A stretch of 64,000 nucleotides of DNA from Streptomyces sp. NBC_00704 (GTDB lineage Bacteria > Actinomycetota > Actinomycetes > Streptomycetales > Streptomycetaceae): assembly GCF_036226605.1 (NCBI RefSeq), contig NZ_CP109000.1:1612001-1676000 (forward strand), given 5' to 3'. The translations under genes and the position numbers were made by a program. Shown here in pieces: positions 1 to 7,746 of the stretch (positions are counted from its first letter, which is position 1; every line of letters starts with the position of its first letter). Under the pieces are notes generated by a model. That model was not told where the DNA came from. It searched no databases and saw only the letters and a list, made by a program, of their open reading frames with translations.

Positions 1-211
1 AGTAGGCGAGATGGTCGCCGCCCGAGCCGCCGTACTCCTCGTCGACGGTCAGACCGAGGAAGCCGACCTCGCCGAGTTTCGCCACGATCGACCGGTCGAC
101 CTCCTCGGCCCGGTCCCAGGCCACGACATGGGGGGCGATCTCTCGGTCCACGAAGTCCCTGGCGAGCCGCTGGACGGCCACCTGCTCCTCGCTGAGCCCC
201 AGATTCACCAC
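1..211 (-). CDS. Acyl-CoA dehydrogenase, N-terminal part (runs off the window)
   Basis: Only the first 70 codons are inside the window. The translation starts VVNLGLSEEQVAVQRLARDF and continues through REIAPHV to VGFLGLTVDEEYGGSGGD, the classic acyl-CoA dehydrogenase N-terminal helical domain, including the EEYGGSG loop. I chose the first of two adjacent GTG codons (start at 211), preceded by a GGTGGGGTGA ribosome-binding stretch. Enzymes of this family oxidise acyl-CoA to enoyl-CoA with FAD. It is divergent from a TetR gene; the 19-bp palindrome at 242-260 lies in its promoter and a TAATTT -10 candidate falls inside the palindrome, so TetR repression is likely. Substrate cannot be told. Confidence 0.88.
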   Translation of the reverse strand, partial: MVNLGLSEEQVAVQRLARDFVDREIAPHVVAWDRAEEVDRSIVAKLGEVGFLGLTVDEEYGGSGGDHLAY

Positions 212-241
212 GAGATCACCCCACCGCCGACGTCCGACTTT

Positions 242-260
242 AAATTAGCACTGCTAGTTT
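242..260. promoter_or_regulatory. TetR operator candidate (copy 1)
   Basis: AAATTAGCACTGCTAGTTT is a 19-bp inverted repeat with one mismatched pair. It matches 6116-6134 (AAACTAGCGTCGTTAGTTT) in layout and outer arms. It covers the -35 region of the TetR gene (its -10 is TACTAT at 275-280) and the -10 candidate of the divergent acyl-CoA dehydrogenase gene. Inferred to be the site bound by the adjacent TetR protein. Confidence 0.72.
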
Positions 261-287
261 CCATGATGCAGCCCTACTATGTGCGCC

Positions 288-920
288 ATGGCCCGACCGC
301 GCAAGCCCCTTCTCAGCACCGACCGGATCGTCCAGGCCGCACGGGCGCTCGTGGACGCCGAGGGGCTCGCGGCCGTCTCCACGCGCCGGCTCGCCGCCGA
401 ACTGGGCGTGAGCGGGCCCTCGCTCTACAACCACTTCCGCACGAAGGACGAGATCCTGGAGGCCGTCGCCGACTCGGTGAGCGCCCAGGTCGACCTGTCG
501 ATGTTCGAGGACGACCGCGACTGGCGCACCGCGCTGCACGACTGGGCCGCCTCCTACCGCGCCGCCCTGCGCGACCATCCGAACATCGTCCCCGTCCTCG
601 CCCGGGGCCCCGGCCGGCGCCCCGCCGGCCTGCGGCTGGCCGACGCGGTCTACGGCGCGATGGTCCGCGCCGGCTGGCCCCCCGCGCAGGCCACCTCCAT
701 CGGCGCGCTGATGCGGTACTTCGTCATGGGCTCCGCGCTCGGCTCGTTCGCGGGCGGCTTCGTCGACGACGTGAGCGCCTACGACCCCGCCGACTATCCC
801 CACCTCGGTCAGGCCCACCTGCTCGCCGACCGGCAGGAGAAGATCGACGAGCGCGCCTTCGAGACCGGCCTGACCGCCCTGCTGGACGGACTCGCCGGGC
901 AGTTCGAGCAGCTGCCCTAG
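288..920 (+). CDS. TetR/AcrR family transcriptional regulator
   Basis: A 210-residue TetR repressor starting MARPRKPLLSTDRIV. The DNA-binding domain is in the first 55 residues, with the helix-turn-helix in the segment RRLAAELGVSGPSLYNHFRTK. The rest is a TetR C-terminal ligand domain (about residues 75-205). ATG 288 is chosen because a TACTAT -10 box (275-280) lies 7 nt upstream, suggesting a leaderless message; ATG 279 in the same frame is the alternative. It is divergent from an acyl-CoA dehydrogenase gene and its palindromic operator recurs before the aldehyde/alcohol dehydrogenase operon, so it probably represses a small catabolic regulon. Ligand unknown. Confidence 0.9.
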   Translation: MARPRKPLLSTDRIVQAARALVDAEGLAAVSTRRLAAELGVSGPSLYNHFRTKDEILEAVADSVSAQVDLSMFEDDRDWRTALHDWAASYRAALRDHPNIVPVLARGPGRRPAGLRLADAVYGAMVRAGWPPAQATSIGALMRYFVMGSALGSFAGGFVDDVSAYDPADYPHLGQAHLLADRQEKIDERAFETGLTALLDGLAGQFEQLP

Positions 921-936
921 CGGGACGGGCGCACAT

Positions 937-956
937 GGTTCGGTGCACGCCGAACC
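937..956. promoter_or_regulatory. Inverted repeat before the ArsR-type gene
   Basis: GGTTCGG and CCGAACC form perfect 7-bp arms around a 6-nt centre. The site sits about 24 bp before the GTG start of the ArsR-type gene, over its likely -35 region. Position and symmetry fit an autoregulatory operator. It could alternatively be a weak terminator of the upstream TetR gene, but no T-run follows. Confidence 0.5.
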
Positions 957-979
957 GTTCGTCGCGCATGCTGGATCCC

Positions 980-1741
980 GTGAGCGACACACACACGGGT
1001 GATCATCGGGACGTGCGGGCGCCGGGGCTGGCCTCGCTCGCCGGACTGGTCGCGGACGAGACGCGGGCCGCCTGTCTGCTGGCGCTGCTCGACGGGCGGG
1101 CCTGGACCGCCGGGGAGCTGGCCCGGCACGCGGGCGTGGCCGCGTCGACGCTGAGCGAACACCTGGGCAAGCTGGTTGCGGGCGGGCTGCTGGCCGAGGA
1201 GCGCCAGGGGCGGCACCGGTACGTCAGACTCCACGACACCCGGGTCGCCCAGCTCCTGGAGGACCTCGCCGCGCAGGTCGCCCCGGAGACCGCCCGCCGT
1301 CCGCGCGGCCTGCGGGCCTCGACGGCCGGTTCGGCGATGGCCCGGGGCCGCACCTGCTACGACCACCTCGCCGGGCGGCTCGGCATCGCCCTCGCCGACG
1401 GCCTCACCGCGCGAGGGCTGCTGACCGGGGCGGACGGCCGGGAGCGCGGCCGGGGGGACCGGGCCGCAGGCTTCGAGCTGACCGAGGCCGGAGCGCGCTG
1501 GTTCGCCGGCAACGGCATCGCGCTCGACCGGACGGCCCGGCGGCCGCTCGCCCGCGCCTGCCTCGACTGGACCGAGCGCCGCCCCCACCTCGCGGGCGCC
1601 GCGGGCGCGGCCCTGTGCCGGCACGCGCTCGACGCCGGCTGGTGCGTGCGCATCGGCTCGGAGCGGGCGGTGAAGGTGACGCCCGCCGGCGAACGGGCGC
1701 TGGCCGAACTGCTCGGCATCGAGGCGGCGGCCCTGCGCTGA
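980..1741 (+). CDS. ArsR family winged-helix regulator
   Basis: The protein (about 253 residues) has an ArsR-type winged helix near its N-terminus: LASLAGLVADETRAACLLAL is helix 1-2 and the motif ELARHAGVAASTLSEHLGKL is the recognition helix, followed by the wing QGRHRYVRL. The C-terminal half (CYDHLAGRLGIALADGL onward, then ELTEAGARWF) matches the long ArsR proteins of actinomycetes rather than the short metal sensors, and no metal-binding Cys cluster is seen. GTG 980 is preceded by CATGCT 7 nt upstream, a possible -10 of a leaderless message; ATG 968 is an in-frame alternative. It is followed after 147 bp by an EamA transporter, a plausible target. Confidence 0.85.
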   Translation: MSDTHTGDHRDVRAPGLASLAGLVADETRAACLLALLDGRAWTAGELARHAGVAASTLSEHLGKLVAGGLLAEERQGRHRYVRLHDTRVAQLLEDLAAQVAPETARRPRGLRASTAGSAMARGRTCYDHLAGRLGIALADGLTARGLLTGADGRERGRGDRAAGFELTEAGARWFAGNGIALDRTARRPLARACLDWTERRPHLAGAAGAALCRHALDAGWCVRIGSERAVKVTPAGERALAELLGIEAAALR

Positions 1742-1836
1742 CCGGCGCCCCGGCGACGCCGCGCGCCGGACCCTCGCCGGCGGCCGCCGGCTCCTCGTCC
1801 GGAAACCGCGAGACCCCGGCCCCTCTCCCGGCCGGC

Positions 1837-1878
1837 CCTTTCCTTCCCGACCTTTCCTTCCCGACCTTTCCTTCCCAG
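1837..1878. repeat. 14-bp tandem repeat upstream of the EamA gene
   Basis: CCTTTCCTTCCCGA is repeated almost three times in tandem (1837-1850, 1851-1864, 1865-1876). The pyrimidine-rich run ends just before the GGAG ribosome-binding site of the EamA gene, so it will be in the leader of its mRNA. Confidence 0.8.
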
Positions 1879-1888
1879 GCTGGAGACC

Positions 1889-3391
1889 ATGATGAACAGT
1901 CCGCGGAGTGCGGGACGTCGTACGCGTGGGGCGGCCGCCGGGGCGGCGGCGGTCAGCGTCGTGCTGTGGGCGTCCGCCTTCGTGTCGATCCGCAGCGCGG
2001 GGGACGCGTACTCCCCCGGGGCGCTGGCGCTCGGACGGCTGCTGTCCGGCGCGGCGGTGCTGGGGGCCGTCTGCGCGATACGGCGCGAGGGGTGGCCGCC
2101 GCGGTCGGCGTGGCGCGGCATCGCCGTGTCCGGGGTGCTGTGGTTCGGCTTCTACATGGTGGTGCTCAACTGGGGCGAGCAGCAGGTGGACGCCGGGACG
2201 GCGGCCCTCGTCGTCAACATCGGGCCGATCCTCATCGCGCTGCTCGGCGCACGGCTGCTCGGCGACCCGCTGCCGCCCCGGCTGCTGGCGGGCATGGCGG
2301 TGTCCTTCGCGGGCGCGGTGGCGGTGGGGCTGTCGATGTCCGGCGAGGGCGGATCGTCGGTGCTGGGCGTAGTGCTGTGCCTGCTCGCCGCCGTCGGCTA
2401 CGCGGGCGGGGTCGTCGCGCAGAAACCGGCCCTGGCGCGGGCGAGCGCGCTTCAGGTGACGACGTTCGGGTGCGCGATCGGGGCGGTGGTGTGCCTGCCG
2501 TTCGCGGGAAGCCTGGTCCACGACGCGGCCGGCGCGCCGCTCTCCGCGACGCTGAACATGGTCTACCTGGGCGTCTTCCCGACCGCACTGGCGTTCACCA
2601 CGTGGGCGTACGCGCTGGCCCGGACGACGGCGGGCCGGATGGGGGCGACCACCTACGCGGTGCCCGCGCTGGTCGTGGGGATGTCGTGGCTCGCGCTGGG
2701 CGAGGTGCCGGGCCTGCTCACCCTGGCGGGCGGGGCGCTGTGCCTGGCGGGCGTGGCCGTGTCCCGCTCCGGACCGCGAGCGACGCCGCCGGCCGCGACG
2801 GCGGGAACCGGCCCGGGAACGGCCGCGGGGGCCGCCGCGGGGACCTTGACCGGAGGGACCGGGCCGGGCGGGACCCCGCCCACCGGGACCGCGGGCGCGG
2901 GGACGACGGCCGCGGGGGCGTCGGGCACGGAGAGCACGGCCGCGGGGGCGTCGGGCACGGAGAGCACGGCCGCGGGCGCGGCGGGCGCGGGGACCGCGGG
3001 CACGGGGGCGGCGGGCGCGGGGACCGCGGGCACGGGGGCGGCGGGCGCGGGGACCGCGGGCACGGGGACCGCGGGCACGGGGGCAGCCGCGGGGACCTTG
3101 ACCGGAGGGACCGGGCCGGGCGGGACCCCGCCCACCGGGACCGCGGGCGCGGGGACGACGGCCGCGAGGGCGTCGGGCACGGAGAGCACGGCCGCGGGGG
3201 CGGCGGGCACGGAGAGCACGGCCGCGGGGGCGGCGGGCACGGAGAGCACGGCCGCGGGGGCGGCGGGCGCGGGGACCGCGGCCGCGGGGGCGGCGGGCGC
3301 GGGGGCGGCGGGCGCGGGGACGACGGCCGCGGGGGCGGCGGGCGCGGGGACGACCGCCGCGGGGGCGGCGGGTACGGAGACCGGGGTCTGA
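1889..3391 (+). CDS. EamA/DMT family transporter with a long repetitive C-terminal tail
   Basis: Residues about 1-295 form a typical ten-helix EamA drug/metabolite transporter (two repeats of five helices): AVSVVLWASAFVSIRSAG at the N-terminus is the RhaT/YdcZ-like start, and the second repeat ends with LVVGMSWLALGEVPGLLTLAGGALCLAGV. Such carriers export small metabolites or amino acids from the cytoplasm. ATG 1889 has GGAG 8 nt upstream; the adjacent ATG 1892 is equivalent. The remaining 205 or so residues are almost entirely Gly, Ala, Thr, Pro and Ser in short repeats and match no domain I know. It may be a genuine low-complexity tail or an ORF extended by repeat expansion. Confidence 0.85.
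   Translation: MMNSPRSAGRRTRGAAAGAAAVSVVLWASAFVSIRSAGDAYSPGALALGRLLSGAAVLGAVCAIRREGWPPRSAWRGIAVSGVLWFGFYMVVLNWGEQQVDAGTAALVVNIGPILIALLGARLLGDPLPPRLLAGMAVSFAGAVAVGLSMSGEGGSSVLGVVLCLLAAVGYAGGVVAQKPALARASALQVTTFGCAIGAVVCLPFAGSLVHDAAGAPLSATLNMVYLGVFPTALAFTTWAYALARTTAGRMGATTYAVPALVVGMSWLALGEVPGLLTLAGGALCLAGVAVSRSGPRATPPAATAGTGPGTAAGAAAGTLTGGTGPGGTPPTGTAGAGTTAAGASGTESTAAGASGTESTAAGAAGAGTAGTGAAGAGTAGTGAAGAGTAGTGTAGTGAAAGTLTGGTGPGGTPPTGTAGAGTTAARASGTESTAAGAAGTESTAAGAAGTESTAAGAAGAGTAAAGAAGAGAAGAGTTAAGAAGAGTTAAGAAGTETGV
2835..3370. repeat. Nested GC-rich coding repeats in the EamA tail
   Basis: Short units such as GGCGCGGGGACCGCGGGCAC and GGAGAGCACGGCCGCGGG repeat many times. A larger block starting CCGCGGGGACCTTGACC at 2835 recurs at 3087, an offset of 252 bp (84 codons), which keeps the reading frame. 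All units are multiples of three, encoding GTAGTGAAGA- and GTESTAAGA-type peptides. Confidence 0.85.
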
Positions 3392-3593
3392 GGGGCCGCG
3401 ACCGGGACGGAGAAGGACTCGCTGCCCGGCCGGATCGACCAGTCCGCGCGCCCGGCCGGGCTGCGCGAGGCCGCGTCCCTGCCCTCGTCCCCGGCGTCCT
3501 CCCCGTCTCCCTCCCGTCGTCCCCCCGTCGTCCTCCCGCCGTCCTCCCCAGGGCCGCCCGCCCCCGACCGGCCCTCGGCCGGCCGGCTCGCCG
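3392..3593. other. Convergent intergenic region, no gene seen
   Basis: These 202 bp separate the EamA stop from the stop of the alcohol dehydrogenase gene on the other strand. Reading frames here are open only because of base composition. Pyrimidine-rich stretches are present; no clean terminator hairpin was recognised. Confidence 0.6.
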
Positions 3594-4676
3594 TCAGAAG
3601 ACGACCAGCGCCCGTCCGCCCTTGCCCGCCACCATGTTGTCGAAGGCCGCCGGGATGTCCTCCAGGCCGATCCGTTCGGTGACCAGGGCGCTCAGGTCGA
3701 GGCGGCCGGAGCGGATGTGGCCGGCCAGGACCGGGAGGTCCCTCGCCGGGTCGCAGTTCCCGTAGACGCAGCCCGACAGGGTGCGGCCCCAGTGGAACAG
3801 CTCCAGGGCGTTGAAGGTGACCTGCTGGTCCTTGCCGCCGATGCCGACGACCGTGGTGCGGCCGCCGCGCCGGGTGGACTCCCAGGCCGTGCGGATGGTG
3901 ACGGCGCGGCCCACGCACTCCACGGCCACGTCGACGCCCTGTCCGCCGGTGAGGCCGCGGATGTCGCGTGCCGTGCGGTCGGAGGCGACGACGTACTCGG
4001 TGGCCCCCGCCGCACGGGCCAGCGCCTCCTTCTCGGGGGAGACGTCGACGGCGACGATCGTCGAGGCCCCGGCGATGCGGGCGGCCTGGAGGGTGGCGAG
4101 GCCGACGCCGCCGACGCCGAAGACGGCGACCGTCTCGCCGGGCCGGACGCGGGCGCTGTGGTGGACGGCGCCGTAGCCGGTGAGGACGGCGCAGCCGAGG
4201 AGGGCCGCGTCGGTCAGGGGGACGCCGTCCGGCAGGGGCAGGGCGCAGGAGACGGGGACGACGGTCTCCTCGGCGAAGGCGGCGACGTTGAGGCCGGGGT
4301 GCAGCTCCGTGCCCCGCGTGGTGCGGGCGTGGACCTCGCCGGCCCCGGCGAGGGCGTTGGCGCACAGCCAGACCTCTCCGAGGGAGCAGGCGTGGCAGGC
4401 GCCGCAGGAGGGCGCCCAGTTGAGGACCACCTGGTCGCCGGGGGCGAGGTGCCCGACGCCCTCGCCGACGGAGACGACGGTGCCGGCGCCCTCGTGGCCG
4501 AGGACGGCGGGGACCGGCACCCGCATGGTGCCGTCGGACAGGGACAGGTCGGAGTGGCACACCCCGGCGGCGGCGAGCCGGACGCGGACCCGGCCGGGCC
4601 CCGGCTCGGGCAGCTCGATCCCGGTGATCTCCAACGGGGCCCCGACGGCGGGGAGTACGGCGGCGCGGACAGCCAT
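3594..4676 (-). CDS. Zinc-dependent alcohol dehydrogenase
   Basis: A 360-residue medium-chain dehydrogenase. Visible features: AAAGVCHSDL (catalytic zinc Cys), VLGHEGAGTV (zinc His-Glu), a four-Cys structural zinc loop in SCGACHACSLGEVWLC, and the Rossmann motif VFGVGGVGLATLQAA for NAD(P). Members oxidise primary alcohols to aldehydes. It starts 14 bp after the stop of an aldehyde dehydrogenase gene with AAGGGAG as ribosome-binding site, so the two are one operon that would take an alcohol to its acid. The operon promoter carries the second copy of the TetR operator. Confidence 0.92.
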   Translation of the reverse strand: MAVRAAVLPAVGAPLEITGIELPEPGPGRVRVRLAAAGVCHSDLSLSDGTMRVPVPAVLGHEGAGTVVSVGEGVGHLAPGDQVVLNWAPSCGACHACSLGEVWLCANALAGAGEVHARTTRGTELHPGLNVAAFAEETVVPVSCALPLPDGVPLTDAALLGCAVLTGYGAVHHSARVRPGETVAVFGVGGVGLATLQAARIAGASTIVAVDVSPEKEALARAAGATEYVVASDRTARDIRGLTGGQGVDVAVECVGRAVTIRTAWESTRRGGRTTVVGIGGKDQQVTFNALELFHWGRTLSGCVYGNCDPARDLPVLAGHIRSGRLDLSALVTERIGLEDIPAAFDNMVAGKGGRALVVF

Positions 4677-4690
4677 GGTCGATGACTCCC

Positions 4691-6079
4691 TTAGAACTGG
4701 AGGGACTTGGTCTGGAGGTACTCGGCGAGGCCGTGCGCGCCGAGCTCGCGGCCGACGCCGGACTGCTTGTAACCGCCGAAGGGGGCAAGGGGGTTGAAGC
4801 GGCCGCCGTTGATGTCGACCTGGCCGGTGTCCATCCGGCGGGCGAAGGCCACCGCCTCGGCCTCGTCGCCGGCCCAGACCGCGCCGGCGAGTCCGTACAC
4901 CGTGCCGTTGGCGATCCGCAGGGCGTCCTCCTCGTCCTCGTAGCGCAGCAGGCACAGGACGGGGCCGAAGATCTCCTCCTGGGCGATCGTCATGTCGGGG
5001 GTGACGTCGGCGAAGACGGTGGGGCGCACGAAGTAGCCCTGCTCGCGCGGGGATTCGGGACCGCCCGCCACCAGCCGGGCCCCTTCGGCGACCCCCTGGT
5101 CGATGTATCCGCGCACGCGGTCGCGCTGGCGGGCGTTGACGACCGGGCCGATGCGGTCGGCGTACTTGGCGGCCGCCGCGGCGGCGAGCGCGACCGCCTC
5201 GTCGTAGCGATCGCGGTGGACGAGCATCCGGGTCCAGGCGCTGCACGTCTGGCCCGAGTTGGACATCACGTTGGCGACGCCCACGTTGACGGCCCGGGCG
5301 AGGTCGGCGCTCGGCAGGATGACGTTGGCGGACTTGCCGCCGAGTTCGAGGGCCGCCTTCTTGACGGCCGCGCCCGCGGTGGCCGCGATGCGGCGGCCCA
5401 CGGCCGTGGAGCCGGTGAAGGAGACGAGGTCGACCTCGGGGTGTTCGGCCAGGGCCTGGCCGGCGACCGGGCCCAGCCCGGTGACCAGGTTGAAGACGCC
5501 GGCCGGGACGCCCGCCTCGTGGACCGCCTCGGCGAACAGCTGGGCGGTGAGCGGGGTGTCCTCGGCGGGCTTGAGGACCACCGTGCAGCCCGCGGCGAGC
5601 GCCGGGGCGACCTTGGCGACGATCTGGTGGAGCGGGTAGTTCCAGGGGGTGATCGCGCCGACCACGCCGATCGGCTCGTGGTAGACGGTGGAGTTGCCGA
5701 CCTTCTCCTCGAAGGCGTGGGTCGCGGCCAGTTCGGCGTAGGAGGCGGCCACCGCGATCGGGACGGCCGCGTGGACCGCCTGGGAGAAGGCCAGGGGGGA
5801 GCCGAGTTCGGCGGTGACGGTCTCGGCGATCTCGTCCTTGCGGGCGGTCAGGACGTCGCGCAGGGCGGCCAGGCGGGCCGCGCGGTCGGCCGCCGGGGTC
5901 GCGGCCCAGCGGGGCAGGGCGGCCCTGGCGGCGCGCACCGCGGCGTCGACGTCGTCGGCCCCGGCCGCCGGGACGCGGCCGATGACCTGCTCGTCCACCG
6001 GGTCGACGACGTCGATCACGTCCTGGCCGCGGGCCGGGCGCCATGCGCCGTCGAGGTAGATGCCGTCATGTGCCTTCAT
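4691..6079 (-). CDS. Aldehyde dehydrogenase (NAD(P)-dependent)
   Basis: The 462-residue protein spans a complete ALDH fold: GVVGAITPWNYPLHQI (N-terminal cofactor wall), the SFTGSTAVGRRI cofactor loop, ALELGGKSANVIL with the general-base Glu, and SNSGQTCSAWTRML containing the catalytic Cys. It oxidises an aldehyde to a carboxylate in the cytoplasm. ATG 6079 has GGAGGG about 7 nt upstream. The alcohol dehydrogenase gene follows after 14 bp. A TetR-type palindrome lies 37-55 bp upstream of the start. The physiological aldehyde is not evident; a link to the acyl-CoA dehydrogenase at the window edge is suggested by the shared operator. Confidence 0.93.
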   Translation of the reverse strand: MKAHDGIYLDGAWRPARGQDVIDVVDPVDEQVIGRVPAAGADDVDAAVRAARAALPRWAATPAADRAARLAALRDVLTARKDEIAETVTAELGSPLAFSQAVHAAVPIAVAASYAELAATHAFEEKVGNSTVYHEPIGVVGAITPWNYPLHQIVAKVAPALAAGCTVVLKPAEDTPLTAQLFAEAVHEAGVPAGVFNLVTGLGPVAGQALAEHPEVDLVSFTGSTAVGRRIAATAGAAVKKAALELGGKSANVILPSADLARAVNVGVANVMSNSGQTCSAWTRMLVHRDRYDEAVALAAAAAAKYADRIGPVVNARQRDRVRGYIDQGVAEGARLVAGGPESPREQGYFVRPTVFADVTPDMTIAQEEIFGPVLCLLRYEDEEDALRIANGTVYGLAGAVWAGDEAEAVAFARRMDTGQVDINGGRFNPLAPFGGYKQSGVGRELGAHGLAEYLQTKSLQF

Positions 6080-6115
6080 CGCGTTCCCTCCGGCGGGCGT
6101 CGTCGTCCGCGACCT

Positions 6116-6134
6116 AAACTAGCGTCGTTAGTTT
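6116..6134. promoter_or_regulatory. TetR operator candidate (copy 2)
   Basis: AAACTAGCGTCGTTAGTTT is a 19-bp inverted repeat with one mismatched pair, matching 242-260 in length, arms and the A3/T3 ends. On the minus strand it contains TAGTTT, a likely -10 of the dehydrogenase operon. AT-rich palindromes of this kind are conspicuous in 73% GC DNA. Confidence 0.72.
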
Positions 6135-6166
6135 TCCGGCACCAGGGGATACGGGACGGCGTCCGC

Positions 6167-7510
6167 TCACTCGTCGAGGTCGGGCAGCCGGGCCGGTGCC
6201 GGGCTGACGCGGTCGCCGTGCTGGTCGAAGACGAAGACGTGGGCGGTGTCGACGAGGAGCGGGACCTGCATGCCGTGGCGCAGGTCGAAGTCGGGGGTGG
6301 TGCGCACGACGAGGTCGCCGAGGGGGCGGTGCCCGTCGGGCGCGGGCGCGGCGCCGTCCTGCTCCGAGGACTCGTCCAGGACGACGACCGGCCCGGCCCG
6401 CAGACCGCCCGCGCGTTCCCGCAGCCGGCCCAGCACCCCGCCCTCGCGCTTGCGCCGCCGGGACGGCCTCGGGAGCGGCCGGGGCGCCTCCAGGTCCGGC
6501 ACCAGGGCGGACCGCGAACCCGTGTTGAAGTGCACGAGCACCTCGTGCCCCTGGAACTCCACGTGCTCCACCAGCCCCGTGATGTGGGTCTCCTCGGGCC
6601 GGGCCTCGGCCGGCGTGGCGATGCGGACGGCCTCCGAGCGCAGGCCGACGATCACCTCGCGCCCCTGCTGCACGCGCAGCAGCTTGTGGTCGGGGGAGAG
6701 CGGTTCGGGCAGCCGCAGGGCCTGTTTGCCGAGGCTGATCGTCATCGCCCCGTCGAGCGGGGCCCGGACCAGGCCGCGCAGGAGGTTGATGCGCGGGGTG
6801 CCGATGAAGGCGGCGACGAAGATGTTGCGCGGCAGCGCGTAGACCGAGCGCGGGGAGCCCACCTGCTGGAGGACCCCGCCGCGCAGCACCGCGACCCGGT
6901 CGCCGAGCGACATGGCCTCGGCCTGGTCGTGGGTGACGTAGACCGTGGTGACGCCGAGGTCGCGGGTGAGCTTGGAGATCTCGGCGCGCAGACGGTTGCG
7001 GAGCTTGGCGTCGAGGTTGGACAGCGGTTCGTCCATCAGGAAGGCGGAGGGGTGCCGGGCGATGGCCCGGCCCATGGCGACGCGCTGGCGTTCGCCTCCG
7101 GAGAGCTGTCCGGGGAAGCGGTCGAGGAGGTCCTCGATGCCGAGCATCCGCGCGGTGGCGTCGACGCGGGGGCCCGGGTCGGCGCCGGGGGCCTCGATGC
7201 GCAGCGGGAAGCCGATGTTGTCGCGGCCGGTCATGTTCGGGTAGAGCGCGAAGTTCTGGAAGACCATCGCGATGTCCCGGTCGGACGGCGCCAGGTCGTT
7301 GGCGTAGGCGCCGTCGAGGCGCAGCTCGCCCTCGGTGATGTGCTCCAGGCCGGCGATCATCCGCAGCACGGTGGACTTGCCGCAGCCGGAGGGGCCGAGC
7401 AGGACGAGGAACTCGCCGGGGGCGACGTCCAGCGACAGCCGGTCCACCACCCGTGGGCCGCGGTTGTCGTGGACCTTGCTGACGTCGTGCAGGGAGATGG
7501 CGCGTGTCAT
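6167..7510 (-). CDS. MalK/UgpC-type sugar ABC transporter ATP-binding protein
   Basis: Walker A GPSGCGKST is at residues 39-47, followed by the signature LSGGERQR, Walker B and D-loop in FLMDEPLSNLDAKLR, the VTHDQAEAM switch region, and a C-terminal TOBE/OB domain (about 240-447). This is the CUT1 (maltose/MsiK-type) layout. No binding protein or permease gene is next to it, so it may energise several remote sugar transporters as MsiK does, though it is longer (447 residues) because of a basic insertion PSRRRKREGG in the C-terminal domain. ATG 7510 is used; the ribosome-binding site is weak (CGGGGACAC). Confidence 0.88.
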   Translation of the reverse strand: MTRAISLHDVSKVHDNRGPRVVDRLSLDVAPGEFLVLLGPSGCGKSTVLRMIAGLEHITEGELRLDGAYANDLAPSDRDIAMVFQNFALYPNMTGRDNIGFPLRIEAPGADPGPRVDATARMLGIEDLLDRFPGQLSGGERQRVAMGRAIARHPSAFLMDEPLSNLDAKLRNRLRAEISKLTRDLGVTTVYVTHDQAEAMSLGDRVAVLRGGVLQQVGSPRSVYALPRNIFVAAFIGTPRINLLRGLVRAPLDGAMTISLGKQALRLPEPLSPDHKLLRVQQGREVIVGLRSEAVRIATPAEARPEETHITGLVEHVEFQGHEVLVHFNTGSRSALVPDLEAPRPLPRPSRRRKREGGVLGRLRERAGGLRAGPVVVLDESSEQDGAAPAPDGHRPLGDLVVRTTPDFDLRHGMQVPLLVDTAHVFVFDQHGDRVSPAPARLPDLDE

Positions 7511-7746
7511 GAGAGGTGTCCCCGGAAACTCACTAGGGCGCTGGTGCTCCGCGGTCCGGTCCGCCCCGTGCGGGTCGACGGGGCTTTGCGTCACGGAAGT
7601 TAACGGACCGTGCCCGGCCGGGGGAAGAGAGGGGGCCGGATCGGACGCCGGTGTCCGGCTGGTGAGAGACCGGACGCGCTGGTTCACCGGGCGGCGCACG
7701 CGCCGGACGCCGGGCCGGGCGGGGACGGGCGCGGCCCGGCGCCGGG
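7511..7746. other. Intergenic region between the ATPase and sortase genes
   Basis: This stretch holds the promoter side of the ATPase gene and the 3' end of the sortase gene, both on the minus strand. A GTTAACGGACCGT motif near 7598 is the only AT-containing patch. No ORF or RNA gene was recognised. Confidence 0.5.

Noticed and set aside
4682..7603. 973-codon plus-strand open frame
   Set aside because: Antisense to clearly conserved ALDH and ABC ATPase genes; Gly/Asp/Val-rich shadow caused by GC bias.
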